A DNA stretch of 64,000 nt from BS150m-G50 sp964517435 (GCA_964517435.1 CAZFEC010000008.1:16581-80580); one strand, 5' to 3'; positions 44,441 through 54,255 are shown, numbered from the stretch's first letter. The notes: generated by a model from the sequence alone, not told the origin. Made by a program: numbers and translations.

Positions 44441-46447
44441 ATGAAACTGCATCGAATTCTGCTGATAATGCCGCTGATGGGGCTAAGCTTCTGGCTGTCC
44501 GGTTGCGCTCAGTTGCAGTCACTTACCGGCGCCGCTGCCGCAATTCCTGTGGTCAGCGATACTGCAATCGTCACCTTACCTGAAGATGAAATCGCCGCCT
44601 GTCTCTTCGCACCGGACGATTACCTCTATTATTGCCGGCTGCTGGAACAGACCCTCATACAATGTGACTCGGTCGATCTGGACCTGGTTTACGGCGATCT
44701 GGAGCAGCAGTACAGCGAAATCCAGAATTTCACCAATACCGCCGATACCTCCCTCCTCGAATTGAAACGGCAATACACCCGCGAATTAACGGAACTGGCC
44801 GGCCGCATGCTGGGCGTTTCGGAAAACGGCGACGCCGCGCTGCTCAAGGCGGGATTAAGTACGGAATCCCCGGGAGAATGGGATCAGGATTTCAGCCGGT
44901 TTACCGACGCTGATATCGATTCGATTCTCTATGCCCTTTTGCATATCCCGGCGCAAAACCTATTGCCGACCGTACCTGACGCCGCGCATGAACTGGTAGA
45001 CGCCAAGGTTGAATTTCTGACCGGCGCCGGCCGCAAGAGTTTCACCCGCTGGCTGAGCCGTTCATCCCGCTACCTGCCGTTGCTGCAGGAAATAATCAAC
45101 GCTCACAACCTTCCCCCCGACCTCGTCTACCTGGCGATGATCGAATCCGGATTCAGTAGCAAGGCTTACTCCTGGGCGCACGCCGCCGGACCGTGGCAGT
45201 TTATCGGCAGTACGGCCAAGATTTTCGGTTTACGGCGCGATTACTGGGTCGACGAGCGTTACGATCTGATCGCCTCCACCCATGCCGCCGCCCGTTTCCT
45301 GCGCGTGCTCTACAATCGGTACCAGGACTGGTATCTGGCTTTTGCCGCCTATAACGCCGGCCCCGGCCGGGTTGACCGCGCCCTGAAACGCCATGGTACC
45401 CGGGACTATTGGCAGCTCTGGTCTTTGCCGCGGGAAACGCGCAACTACGTACCGATGTTTCTCGCCGCCCGGAAGATCACCCGGCACCCGGAACGCTACG
45501 GTTTTACCGCTATCGAGTACCAGGAACCGCTGGTGATTGATACCCTGCGGGTGGAAGGGGGTTACCGCCTGCAGGATATCGCCGCCGAGCTGAAACTGAG
45601 CTCCGCGACACTGCAGGAACTGAATCCCGCGCTGCTGCGGGAGGTTACCCCGCCGGGCGAAACACCCGCACTGTTGAAACTCCCCGCCGGTTCCGCTGAC
45701 GCTCTGCTGGCGGCGTTGCCCACACTGCCCAAGGCGGCCGATACCCGCATCGTTACCCGGCACAAAGTACGTTACGGGGAAACGCTCTCCAGTATCGCGT
45801 TGCGTTACGGCGTCAGCGTACGTTCCCTCAGGCAGGCCAATGACCTGCGGGGATCCCGTATTTACGCCGGCAAAACGCTGGTGGTGATGGACGCCGCCGA
45901 TCCGATTCGGTCCGGAGGGGGGCAGGAATTTCCGCAAAACGGTGGCAGGGCGACCAAATACCGTGTCAAGCGAGGCGACACTTTAAGCGAAATTGCCTTG
46001 CGATATGGCCTTACAGTCAGTAAGATACGCAAGTGGAATGGTATTGGACGGCAGGGTAAGATCTATGCCGGCCAAAACCTGGTACTATATTTGAGTGGTG
46101 ACGCACCGGCAGGCGATGCCGTTGTTCTGGGCGAATGGCTGATCCATACCGTCAAACGGGGTGAGAACGCGTCGCTCCTGGCTGAACGCTACGGGGTTTC
46201 ACTGCGCGATCTGCGCAGTTGGAACAACCTGGATCGCAAGCTGAAACTGCTGGTCGGCCAGAAGCTCAAGGTGGGGCGTATCGATCAGGATCGCGTCATT
46301 GAGTACCGGGTGCGTCAAGGCGATTCACTCTGGCTCATCGCCGAACGGCACCATGTTACCACAGCTGAAATACAACAATGGAACAACCTGGGCAAGAACG
46401 ATAAGATCTTCCCGGGTGATAAACTGGTCATACACACAAGGGAGTAA
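44441..46447 (+). CDS. Membrane-bound lytic transglycosylase with four LysM repeats (MltD-like lipoprotein)
   Basis: 668 residues. Lipobox LSGC at residues 21-24. The transglycosylase domain (about 190-330) has MIESGFSSKAYSWAHAAGPWQF with the catalytic Glu, and the AYNAGPGRVDRAL motif of family GH23. Four LysM units follow (YGETLSSIALRYGVS, RGDTLSEIALRYGLT, RGENASLLAERYGVS, QGDSLWLIAERHHVT), binding peptidoglycan; MltD usually has fewer. It cleaves glycan strands from the outer membrane's inner face. ATG 44441 follows CACAGGA. HU follows after 4 bases. Confidence 0.92.
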   Translation: MKLHRILLIMPLMGLSFWLSGCAQLQSLTGAAAAIPVVSDTAIVTLPEDEIAACLFAPDDYLYYCRLLEQTLIQCDSVDLDLVYGDLEQQYSEIQNFTNTADTSLLELKRQYTRELTELAGRMLGVSENGDAALLKAGLSTESPGEWDQDFSRFTDADIDSILYALLHIPAQNLLPTVPDAAHELVDAKVEFLTGAGRKSFTRWLSRSSRYLPLLQEIINAHNLPPDLVYLAMIESGFSSKAYSWAHAAGPWQFIGSTAKIFGLRRDYWVDERYDLIASTHAAARFLRVLYNRYQDWYLAFAAYNAGPGRVDRALKRHGTRDYWQLWSLPRETRNYVPMFLAARKITRHPERYGFTAIEYQEPLVIDTLRVEGGYRLQDIAAELKLSSATLQELNPALLREVTPPGETPALLKLPAGSADALLAALPTLPKAADTRIVTRHKVRYGETLSSIALRYGVSVRSLRQANDLRGSRIYAGKTLVVMDAADPIRSGGGQEFPQNGGRATKYRVKRGDTLSEIALRYGLTVSKIRKWNGIGRQGKIYAGQNLVLYLSGDAPAGDAVVLGEWLIHTVKRGENASLLAERYGVSLRDLRSWNNLDRKLKLLVGQKLKVGRIDQDRVIEYRVRQGDSLWLIAERHHVTTAEIQQWNNLGKNDKIFPGDKLVIHTRE

Positions 46448-46451
46448 AGTT

Positions 46452-46727
46452 ATGAACCGCAGTGAAGTTATCGAGAAGATCGCCCGGGAGACCGGAATTC
46501 AAAAGCGGGACGCGACTGTGGTCGTGGAAGGCTTTCTGTCCGTCGTGACCGATTCTCTTGAAAAAGGTGAGAAGGTCGATCTGCGCGGTTTCGGAACCTT
46601 TAAGGTTGATCAGCGCAAAGCACGTAAAGCGCGGAATCCCCGTACCGGCGCCGAGGTTTATGTCCCGGCCAAGCAGGTTCCGGTTTTCCGTCCTTCCAGA
46701 GATCTTAAAGAGCGGGTCAATCAATAA
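46452..46727 (+). CDS. HU/IHF-family DNA-binding protein
   Basis: 91 residues. MNRSEVIEKIARETGIQKRDATVVVEGFL is the dimer-forming helical half; GEKVDLRGFGTFKVDQRKARKARNPRTGAEV is the arm that intercalates DNA at the minor groove, with the conserved RNPxTG. A single copy here could be HU or IHF-like; the sequence does not decide. ATG with GGGAGTAAAG, which overlaps the end of the transglycosylase gene, so the two are coupled. Confidence 0.93.
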   Translation: MNRSEVIEKIARETGIQKRDATVVVEGFLSVVTDSLEKGEKVDLRGFGTFKVDQRKARKARNPRTGAEVYVPAKQVPVFRPSRDLKERVNQ

Positions 46728-46760
46728 CTATTTCGCAATTCCAGAATTCCCGGAGGAGCA

Positions 46761-46853
46761 ATGCCCAGCGGCAAAAAGCGCAAGCGTGCCAAGATGTCGA
46801 CGCATAAACGCAAGAAACGTCTGCGCAAGAATCGTCATAAGAAGAAGAAATAA
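46761..46853 (+). CDS. Tiny basic protein of AURKAIP1/COX24 type (probable ribosome-associated)
   Basis: A 30-codon gene with an excellent Shine-Dalgarno (CGGAGGAG, four bases before ATG). The product is MPSGKKRKRAKMSTHKRKK followed by RLRKNRHKKKK, very like the bacterial AURKAIP1/COX24-domain proteins (pattern M-x-S-G-K-K-R-K-R-x-K-M-x-T-H-K-R-K-K-R-L-R). Related mitochondrial proteins belong to the small ribosomal subunit, so a ribosomal role is likely but inferred. It lies between HU and xseA, 33 bases after HU. Confidence 0.85.
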   Translation: MPSGKKRKRAKMSTHKRKKRLRKNRHKKKK

Positions 46854-46883
46854 CAGTCCAGGCTGAGGCCTGCGGGGTTCTGG

Positions 46884-48149
46884 ATGACCCGCCCCACGTT
46901 GACAGTGTCCGATCTGGCCCGGAGAATCCGGGAGACGATCGACGACGCCTTTCCTCCCGTCTGGGTGGAAGGGGAGGTCTCCAATTACATCAGGCATAGA
47001 TCAGGACACCATTATTTCTCCATCAGAGATACCGAGTGCCAGCTCGCCTGCGTCCTTTGGCGCGGGCGGGCCGGGCAGCTCACGTTCGAACTCCAGGACG
47101 GACTGCAGGTACGTCTGCAGGTCCGGATTGCCTTCTATGATCGCGGCGGTCGCCTGCAGCTCGATGTGCAGCAGGTTGAGAGCAGCGGTCAGGGCGACCT
47201 GCTTCTGCGGTTCGAACAGCTGAAAGCGAAGCTCCTGGCGGAGGGTCTCTTCGACCCGGAATGCAAGCAGGAGCTGCCCACCTTTCCCGCGCGGCTGGGG
47301 ATCGTCACCTCGCCCAGCGGGGCCGCTATTCAGGACATCAAGAAGGTCATCCGGCAGCGGTTTCCCGCCGTCAGCCTGCAGCTCTATCCCGCTCAGGTCC
47401 AGGGTGAGGGAGCGGCGGTGCAGGTGGCCGCAGGGATCGATTATTTCAACCGCACCGGCGAAGTCGACCTGTTGCTGGTGTGCCGCGGCGGCGGTTCGCT
47501 GGAGGACCTCTGGTGTTTCAACGAAGAGCTGCTGGCGCGCAGTATCGCCGCTTCCCGCCTACCGGTGATCACCGGTATCGGCCATGAAACCGACACCACT
47601 ATCGCCGACCTGGTGGCCGACCGGCGGGCGGCGACTCCCTCCAACGCGGCGGAACTGGCGGTACCGGACGCACAGGTTCTGCTTCAACATTGCGAAACCC
47701 TGATGCGGCGTGCAGCCCGGCGTATCCAGGAGCGTTTGCTGCAAACCGGAGAAGTGCTGCAGCAGCTTTCCCGCCGTTTTGCACCCCGTCGCCTGCTGGC
47801 CGCACTGCAGAGTCAATCGCAACGGTTGGACGAATTCCAGGTGCGCCTGACCCGTTCGGTGCGTAACGTCATCCGGAATGAACACTCCCGTCTGCGGCAG
47901 CTCCGGCGGCAGCTTGGTGAGGGCGCAGTCCGGCGCGGCCGCGAACGGTATGCCCGGCTGGCGGCCCTCCGGAAGTTGCTGGAAGCAGTCAGCCCGCAGC
48001 AGGTGCTGGAGCGGGGGTATGCCCTGATTGAACACCGTGACACCGGCCGCCTGATTCAGGATAAACGCCAGGTGAAAACGGGGGAGGACATCACCGTCAC
48101 CCTGCGACGGGGCAAGTTATACGCGCGGGTAGAAGCGAAAGGAGACTGA
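46884..48149 (+). CDS. xseA: Exodeoxyribonuclease VII large subunit
   Basis: 421 residues. An N-terminal OB-fold (VWVEGEVSNYIRHRSGHHYFSIRD) is followed by the catalytic region with LGIVTSPSGAAIQDI, CRGGGSLEDLWCFNEELLARSI, and PVITGIGHETDTTIADLVADRRAATPSNAAE, which is the family signature. A long coiled-coil C-terminal part binds XseB. It degrades single-stranded DNA from both ends. ATG 46884. Its stop overlaps the xseB start (TGATG). Confidence 0.95.
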   Translation: MTRPTLTVSDLARRIRETIDDAFPPVWVEGEVSNYIRHRSGHHYFSIRDTECQLACVLWRGRAGQLTFELQDGLQVRLQVRIAFYDRGGRLQLDVQQVESSGQGDLLLRFEQLKAKLLAEGLFDPECKQELPTFPARLGIVTSPSGAAIQDIKKVIRQRFPAVSLQLYPAQVQGEGAAVQVAAGIDYFNRTGEVDLLLVCRGGGSLEDLWCFNEELLARSIAASRLPVITGIGHETDTTIADLVADRRAATPSNAAELAVPDAQVLLQHCETLMRRAARRIQERLLQTGEVLQQLSRRFAPRRLLAALQSQSQRLDEFQVRLTRSVRNVIRNEHSRLRQLRRQLGEGAVRRGRERYARLAALRKLLEAVSPQQVLERGYALIEHRDTGRLIQDKRQVKTGEDITVTLRRGKLYARVEAKGD

Positions 48150-48382
48150 TGGCACGCCCCAAGACATTTGAAGAGGCGATGCGGCGGTTGGAAGCAATTG
48201 TCGACAAACTGGATGAGGGTGAGATCCCGCTGGAAGAGACCGTGAAGCTGTACCGGGAAGGTCTGGAGAAGTACGAATTCTGTCTGCAGAAGCTGCGCCA
48301 GGTGGAAGGTGACCTGAAGCTGACCCTCATCGATCCGGAGGCGGAAAGCACTCCGGAAGAACCGGGAGAACCGTCACCGTGA
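48149..48382 (+). CDS. xseB: Exodeoxyribonuclease VII small subunit
   Basis: 77 residues. FEEAMRRLEAIVDKLDEGEIPLEETVKLYREGLE is the conserved XseB helical hairpin, followed by CLQKLRQVE and an acidic tail. Several XseB bind the coiled coil of one XseA. Start overlaps the xseA stop by one base, and the stop overlaps the nadK GTG start (GTGA). Confidence 0.95.
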   Translation: MARPKTFEEAMRRLEAIVDKLDEGEIPLEETVKLYREGLEKYEFCLQKLRQVEGDLKLTLIDPEAESTPEEPGEPSP

Positions 48383-49227
48383 AACTGGGTATACGCGGCA
48401 CTCTGACCGCGGAGCAGGCGGACGAGCATCTGGGCACCGTGCTGCAGGCATTGAGCGATCACGGTTTTGAGTACATCCTGGCGGAGGAACTGGCCGGCAG
48501 CTCCCGGTTCGCAGCGGCGGAGCGTTGTCCCGGTACGGACCTTTCGGAGCAGGTCGACATGGTGATGACGCTGGGGGGCGACGGCTCGATCCTGGCGGCG
48601 GCGCGCGAACTCTCGCGCGATGTGCCGATATTCGGACTGCATCTGGGCACCTTCGGTTACCTGACCGCAGCTGTGCCGGAGACCCTGGCCGAAATGCTGA
48701 CCCGCCTGCAGCGGGGCGAGTATCACCTCGAACAGCGCATGCGCCTGCGGATCCAGGTTGAGGACGACCAGCAGACGATGCCGATGATCGCGCTCAACGA
48801 CCTGCTGGTCACCACCAACGACCCCACCCACCTGGTCCGGCTGGAAACCCTCATCAACGACGAGCAGCTGTTCACCTTCAACGGCGACGGGCTGCTGGTT
48901 TCAACCCCCACCGGCTCCACCGCCTATTCCCTCGCCTCCGGCGGGCCGGTGCTGGAACCGACCATGTCGGCCATGATCATCCTCCCCTTGAGCGCGCATA
49001 CCATCAATGTGCGGCCACTCGTCGTCGCGAACACCAGCCGCGTCACCATTCTGCTCGATCATCCGGAGAAAGAGTTCATCATCTCGGCGGACGGGCAGCA
49101 TGACTACATCATCAAGGGACAGGGGAAAGCGATCGTTGAGGATGCCGTCGATCCGGTGCGGCTGGTCAAGTTCGGCGTGCCGGGGTTCCTCGGCGTGCTG
49201 CGCGAAAAACTGAAGTGGAATGTCTGA
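48379..49227 (+). CDS. nadK: NAD kinase
   Basis: 282 residues. The catalytic GGDGS is in VMTLGGDGSILAAAREL, followed by GLHLGTFGYLTA. NDLLVTTNDPTHLVRLE, then TPTGSTAYSLASGGP and the strand with ISADGQ complete the family fold. It phosphorylates NAD to NADP. GTG start overlapping xseB by four bases; the stop overlaps ftsY (TGATG). No special regulatory domain. Confidence 0.93.
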   Translation: MKLGIRGTLTAEQADEHLGTVLQALSDHGFEYILAEELAGSSRFAAAERCPGTDLSEQVDMVMTLGGDGSILAAARELSRDVPIFGLHLGTFGYLTAAVPETLAEMLTRLQRGEYHLEQRMRLRIQVEDDQQTMPMIALNDLLVTTNDPTHLVRLETLINDEQLFTFNGDGLLVSTPTGSTAYSLASGGPVLEPTMSAMIILPLSAHTINVRPLVVANTSRVTILLDHPEKEFIISADGQHDYIIKGQGKAIVEDAVDPVRLVKFGVPGFLGVLREKLKWNV

Positions 49228-50147
49228 TGAAACTGTTCAGTAAACTGCGGGAGCGGCTGGGCAAAACCAAGGAACAGGTGGTGGGCCGGTTGGCCGCCGT
49301 CGTCACCGGACAACATCACCTCTCTGAACAGCTACTGGAGGAAATCGAGTCCGCTCTCCTGCAGGCGGACCTGGGCTGGGAAACCTGCGAACAGGTTGTC
49401 GACGAACTGCGGGAACGGATGCATCAGAACGGATTGACGACGCCGGCAGCGCTGCCGGCGCTGATCCGCGAAATTCTGGCCGGGATGCTGACGCCGGGAG
49501 TGGAGCCGGACAGCGAACCCACCCTGATCGAGCCGGTGCATGTCATTCTGGTGGTGGGGGTCAACGGCACCGGCAAGACCACCACGATCGGCAAGCTGAT
49601 GAAACATTACCGCGACGCCGGCCACAGCGTGCTGGTTGGAGCCGCCGATACTTTCCGCGCCGCCGCGGCCGAACAGCTGAGTATCTGGTGTGAACGCAAT
49701 GAGGTGCCGCTGATCAGGAGTGCCAGCGGTGCCGATCCCGCCGCCGTTGCCTTCGATACGGTTAGCGCCGCCCTGGCACGCGGTTCCCGGGTGGTGATCA
49801 TCGATACCGCCGGTCGCCTGCACACACGCAGGAACCTGATGCAGGAGCTGGAGAAGATCCACCGGGTGCTGGGCCGGAAAATCGCGGATGCGCCCCACGA
49901 AGTGTTGCTGGTGCTGGATGCGACCACCGGGCAGAACGCCATCTCCCAGGCGCGGATGTTTGCCGAAAGCGCCGGGGTCACCGGTCTGGTGGTGACCAAG
50001 CTGGATGGGACCGCCCGGGGCGGTATCGCCGTCGCGATTCATCAGGAGTTGCAGATCCCGGTGCGTTTCGTGGGGCTGGGCGAAGGTATCGACGACCTGG
50101 CTCGCTTCGATCCGCGTGAATATGTCGAGGCGATTTTTGCGGACTGA
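49227..50147 (+). CDS. ftsY: Signal recognition particle receptor FtsY
   Basis: 306 residues. Short N-terminal NG-domain form without the long acidic A region. G1 is GVNGTGKTTTIGKL, then DTFRAAAAEQL, DTAGRLHTRRNLMQEL, and TKLDGTARGG, all SRP GTPase signatures. It docks ribosome-SRP complexes at the inner membrane. ATG 49227 overlaps the nadK stop. The end overlaps the rimO 5' part. Confidence 0.95.
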   Translation: MKLFSKLRERLGKTKEQVVGRLAAVVTGQHHLSEQLLEEIESALLQADLGWETCEQVVDELRERMHQNGLTTPAALPALIREILAGMLTPGVEPDSEPTLIEPVHVILVVGVNGTGKTTTIGKLMKHYRDAGHSVLVGAADTFRAAAAEQLSIWCERNEVPLIRSASGADPAAVAFDTVSAALARGSRVVIIDTAGRLHTRRNLMQELEKIHRVLGRKIADAPHEVLLVLDATTGQNAISQARMFAESAGVTGLVVTKLDGTARGGIAVAIHQELQIPVRFVGLGEGIDDLARFDPREYVEAIFAD

Positions 50148-51537
50148 GGCCAAAGGCGATACCCGGCTTTACATTCATACGGTCGGCTGCGCGAAAAACC
50201 TGGTTGATTCCGAAATCCTGGCCGGCGAGCTCCAGGCGCATTATCAGCTGACCCAGAGCGCCCGGGAAGCGGACATCGTCATCGTCAACACCTGTGGTTT
50301 TATCGAAGCCGCCAGTGAAGCTTCTGTCGAAGCGGTCCTGGAGGCGGTGGATCTGAAAGAGCAGGGCCGGCTGCAGGCGGTGTATGTCGTCGGTTGCCTG
50401 ACTCAGCGACACGGCGAGGAGTTGCGGCGCGAGCTGCCCGGGCTCGACGGCGTCGCCGGTGTCGACGAATTCGGCCGCGTGCTGAGCTGGCTGGTGGCGC
50501 GTCATCGCCACCGGCGGGTGACCCAGCCGGTGCCGGAGATGTTCCGGGAGCGACTCACCGCCACGCCCCCGCATTACGCCTACCTTCGCATCGCCGACGG
50601 CTGCGACCATCATTGTACCTTCTGCGCGATTCCCTCTTTCCGGGGAGTCTATCGTTCCCGCGGGCCGGAGGACATCCTGCAGGAGGCGGCGGAGCTGCAG
50701 CGGCGGGGAGCGCGGGAGCTGCTCCTGATCGGTCAGGAGATTACCAGCTGGGGGAAAGAGCTGCCGGGCGGGATGCGGCTGCCCGGTCTGTTGCGGCGCC
50801 TGGACCGCGAGGTGGACGTCGACTGGTTGCGCCTGTTGTACACTCATCCCCCCGATGTCGATGCGGAATTGATCAAAGCGATAGCGGAGCTGCCCCGGGT
50901 GCTACCCTATCTCGACTACCCGGTGGAACACCTGGTGGATTCGGTACTGCACCGCATGCAGCGGCGTCAGAGCTGGGAGTCGATAAGCACAGCCATCGCC
51001 GCGATCCGCGGGGCGATACCCGGTATCGCGCTGCGGACCTCCATCATCGTCGGGTTTCCAGGCGAGACCGACGCCGATTTCGAACTGCTCCTCGAGCGGG
51101 TTCGCGAGATCGGTTTCGAGCGATTGGGCGCTTTTGCCTACTCCGACGGTGAAGAGGTGCCGGCACGCAAATTACCGAATCAAGTGCCGGAGGCACTGCG
51201 GCAGGAGCGTTTCGACCGCCTGCTGGAGTTGCAGCGGGACATCTCCCTGGCCGCCAATCAGCGGCGTATCGGTGAAACCGTTGACGTACTGGTTGATGAG
51301 ATCGAGAACGGCGTCAGCATCGGCCGCACCGCACAGGATGCGCCCGAAATCGACAATTCCGTACTGGTGCCGGGGGAACTGACTCCAGGTACGCTGCTGC
51401 CGGTCACAATCAATGACGCTACGGAGTATGACCTCTACGGTGTTTCTGCAGGCGAACCGAAAGGCGAACCGGCAGGCCATCCGACAAGCGAACCAAAAGG
51501 GAACCGGCAGCCAGAGCTGAAAGGAAGAGTGAGATGA
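50122..51537 (+). CDS. rimO: Ribosomal protein S12 methylthiotransferase RimO
   Basis: About 471 residues. The UPF0004 domain has HTVGCAKNLVDSE, then VNTCGF and VVGCLTQR (three Cys for one cluster). The radical SAM motif is CDHHCTFCAIPSFRG, specific for RimO. The C-terminal TRAM domain is followed by a repetitive tail (GEPKGEPAGHP, SEPKG) not usual in the family. It adds a methylthio group to S12 Asp88-equivalent. Start uncertain: ATG 50122 or TTG 50137 (with GAGG upstream); both overlap or adjoin the end of ftsY. Confidence 0.93.
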   Translation: MSRRFLRTEAKGDTRLYIHTVGCAKNLVDSEILAGELQAHYQLTQSAREADIVIVNTCGFIEAASEASVEAVLEAVDLKEQGRLQAVYVVGCLTQRHGEELRRELPGLDGVAGVDEFGRVLSWLVARHRHRRVTQPVPEMFRERLTATPPHYAYLRIADGCDHHCTFCAIPSFRGVYRSRGPEDILQEAAELQRRGARELLLIGQEITSWGKELPGGMRLPGLLRRLDREVDVDWLRLLYTHPPDVDAELIKAIAELPRVLPYLDYPVEHLVDSVLHRMQRRQSWESISTAIAAIRGAIPGIALRTSIIVGFPGETDADFELLLERVREIGFERLGAFAYSDGEEVPARKLPNQVPEALRQERFDRLLELQRDISLAANQRRIGETVDVLVDEIENGVSIGRTAQDAPEIDNSVLVPGELTPGTLLPVTINDATEYDLYGVSAGEPKGEPAGHPTSEPKGNRQPELKGRVR

Positions 51538-52805
51538 TACGCAGCGGCATCACCGCAACTCTGTTACTCCTACTGAGCACGTCCCTCGGATTGGCGGCCA
51601 GAGGTGATTTCATGCACCGGGAACGCCTTCCGGAGTTCGATCTCTACCATTATGTCGATGCCGCGGCGGGGTCCGGCTTGCCGGTGATGGTGGTGGAAGT
51701 GCGCATCTGTAACGACAACCTCCAGTTTGAACAAACGGAGTCCAGGAGCTTTCGCGCCCGGGCTGAAGTTACGGCGGAGTTGTTTGCCGGCCCCCAGCAG
51801 GAGAGCCGGGCACATGCCTGGCAGGCGTTCGACCGCGAGGTACATGGCTATAACGACACCCACGCTGATGACTGGCAGACGGCCGCCGTTTTCCGCCTGA
51901 TGGCTGATCCCGGTGAGTACACCCTCTGGATACGGATGCACGATCTGGTAACCGACCGGGTGCAATTGAAGACCGAACAGGTCCAGCTACCCGATTTACA
52001 GGCGGGTCCGCCCTTTATCGGCAAACCGCGGTTAATGCAGCTGGTCGCTGACACGCTTGGTTCCCCGGTCTGGCGGGTACCGAACCTGCCGCAAAGTGGT
52101 GAGAGCGGGGCACGCTTTCGTCTGCAAATAAGCGGATGGGCTGAAACCGCTGCACTAATGCGGTTGGACCTGTTGCTGCTGCAGGATGAAAAGGAGCTGG
52201 TGCGATTCGATACGACGCTGACCGCCGGTGCCAGCGGCGGCTTCAACTGGCTGCTGGAACTGCCCCCGGATCTCACTGCCGGTGATTACCTGGGCCAGAT
52301 CACCCTCCGCTGCAAAGATGAGCGTGGCGCCGGGGCAGAACTTGAAACCAGCAACAGCTGCCGTTTTCGAATAACCCGCAGCGCCAGCAACTCCGGCATA
52401 CACGACCTGGACACGGCGGTAGAGCAATTGCGTTACATCGCCGGGCGCAAGACCATGAAAAAACTGCGGGATTCGCTTCTACCCCGGCGTGAAGAACTCT
52501 TCAATGCCTTCTGGAAGGAGCTGGACCCGACTCCAAAAACCACGGAAAATGAACTCCAGTACGAATATTATCGGCGTGTTGATATGACCAACCGGTTGTT
52601 CGGATACGGCATCACATTGGGATGGCGCACCGATCGCGGTCGCATTTACATTCTACTGGGCCCTCCCGACAGTATCGAGGAGTATCCCTTCGAAAGCCAG
52701 AATCCCCCCCACGAAATCTGGTACTACTACGCCAAGGAATTGCGCTTCGTCTTCGTCGACCGTTATGGATTCGGCGATTACCGCCTGGTCAATCAGATCT
52801 GGTAG
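51534..52805 (+). CDS. Exported GWxTD-domain protein
   Basis: 423 residues. A signal peptide (to about residue 20, near LGLAA) precedes a beta-rich central region, and the C-terminal GWxTD domain holds ITLGWRTDRGRIYILLGPPDSIEEYPF and PHEIWYYY...FVFVDRYGFGDYRLV. This domain occurs almost only in FCB-type lineages; function unknown, often with secreted peptidases or Por-type proteins. Start ATG overlaps the rimO stop (ATGA), so it is the last gene of the xseA-to-GWxTD operon. Confidence 0.9.
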   Translation: MIRSGITATLLLLLSTSLGLAARGDFMHRERLPEFDLYHYVDAAAGSGLPVMVVEVRICNDNLQFEQTESRSFRARAEVTAELFAGPQQESRAHAWQAFDREVHGYNDTHADDWQTAAVFRLMADPGEYTLWIRMHDLVTDRVQLKTEQVQLPDLQAGPPFIGKPRLMQLVADTLGSPVWRVPNLPQSGESGARFRLQISGWAETAALMRLDLLLLQDEKELVRFDTTLTAGASGGFNWLLELPPDLTAGDYLGQITLRCKDERGAGAELETSNSCRFRITRSASNSGIHDLDTAVEQLRYIAGRKTMKKLRDSLLPRREELFNAFWKELDPTPKTTENELQYEYYRRVDMTNRLFGYGITLGWRTDRGRIYILLGPPDSIEEYPFESQNPPHEIWYYYAKELRFVFVDRYGFGDYRLVNQIW

Positions 52806-52884
52806 CAGGGACCAGACGACAGACGGGAAAGGCATCCCGATCACATCAGCAGGAAATGCAAGGCAGGCGAGGGGAGAAATGGAT

Positions 52885-54120
52885 TCAGAGAACCGGTTGA
52901 AACGACGGCCTCTGTGAATAGCGTTTGCGCCGCTTCCGGTACAGCACACTCCCACGGTGCACGATGTGATCCCCATAGGTGGATTTCAGTAGATCGATAA
53001 CATCGTTGGCGCGACAGAAGCGATCCTCGGTCCGGTCCAGAGGGAGAAAACTCCTCTGATCCTGATGCCGCCTCAAATGGGACACCTTCACTCCGATCAG
53101 GCGTACTTCCAGGCCGGGCGTATAGAGATGATCCAGCAGCCGGCAGGCAGCTTGATAGATACGGTTTTCAGCGGCCGTCGGTTCCGCCAGACTGAGCTGG
53201 TGGATGCGGGTCTTGAAATCTGTCGTACGCATCTTCACGGTGATGGTTGTCCCCCCCAATTCCTTCCTGCGCAGCCGGCTGCAGACTTTTTCCACCAGGA
53301 ACAGCAGTTCCGCCGCCAGGACCAGCCTGGAGGTGATGTTCCTGTGGAAGGTTTCCTCGTGACTCATCGATTTCTCAGGTTCCCTGGCGGTATGAGGGGT
53401 GACGGCCCCCTGCTTGCCCCTGAGCAGTTTCTGCCTCAGTTCCGTCACCGGCTTGCCCAGGATACACTCCAGACGGCGCTCTTCGACCTCCAGCAGGTCG
53501 CCGATCGTGAAGATACCTGACTGGTGAAACCGGGGCAGGCTCTTCTTGCCGATACCCATGATGCTCCCCACCGGCAGCGGCCGCAAGAAGGCCTCCGTTT
53601 CGGCAGGTTCGATGATGGTGACCCCGTTGGGTTTGCTGCGTTTGGAGGCGAGCTTGGCGACCAGCTTGGTGGAGGCGATTCCGATCGATCCCGTCACCCG
53701 AAGTTCCCGCTCAATGCTGCTGCGAATGCTTTCGGCCACTTCCGCTTTGGAATTCCAGAGCAACTTGACGCCGGTCAAATCGATGAACGCTTCGTCGATG
53801 CTGAACGGCTCCACCTTGGGGGAATACCGCTGCAGGATATCCATCAGTTGGAGTGAGGCTTCGGTGTACTTGCCGCCGCTGGTGCGGACGAAGTGGCCGT
53901 GCGGGCAGCGGTTGTATGCTTCCATGGTGGACATACCCGCGTGGATACCATACACCCTGGCCTCATAGGAACAGGTACAGACGACTCCCCGCGCCCCCGG
54001 CCTACCGCCCACGATGACCGGTTTCCCCAGCAGGTCGGGATTGTCCCGCTGTTCCAATGCCGCGAAGAAGGCATCCATATCCACATGCAGGATGATGTTT
54101 TCACGCTGCCTGCTATTCAT
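52885..54120 (-). CDS. dinB: DNA polymerase IV (Y-family translesion polymerase)
   Basis: 411 residues. The palm begins ILHVDMDAFFAALEQRDNP, with the catalytic carboxylates also in SIDEAFIDLTG. GVVCTCSYEARVYGIHAGMS is the family fingers signature. The helix-hairpin-helix is LPVGSIMGIGKKSLPRFHQSGI and the little finger follows. The end RKRRKRYSQRPSFQPVL is basic and lacks a clear beta-clamp motif. ATG 54120 with GGGGTAAG upstream; the earlier in-frame start at 54162 is less likely. The preceding region shares TGAACAT with the lexA promoter. Confidence 0.95.
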   Translation of the reverse strand: MNSRQRENIILHVDMDAFFAALEQRDNPDLLGKPVIVGGRPGARGVVCTCSYEARVYGIHAGMSTMEAYNRCPHGHFVRTSGGKYTEASLQLMDILQRYSPKVEPFSIDEAFIDLTGVKLLWNSKAEVAESIRSSIERELRVTGSIGIASTKLVAKLASKRSKPNGVTIIEPAETEAFLRPLPVGSIMGIGKKSLPRFHQSGIFTIGDLLEVEERRLECILGKPVTELRQKLLRGKQGAVTPHTAREPEKSMSHEETFHRNITSRLVLAAELLFLVEKVCSRLRRKELGGTTITVKMRTTDFKTRIHQLSLAEPTAAENRIYQAACRLLDHLYTPGLEVRLIGVKVSHLRRHQDQRSFLPLDRTEDRFCRANDVIDLLKSTYGDHIVHRGSVLYRKRRKRYSQRPSFQPVL

Positions 54121-54255
54121 CTTACCCCGCTCCTGTATCTTACCACCGGCGCCTTCTGCCAAGGCCTTGTATGAACATGTGCAGAATTGCGGTACTCAAA
54201 CTTTCCAAAAGGAAGTATGAGACTCGATTCTGCTGAGATGAAGCAGAAGGCTTCA

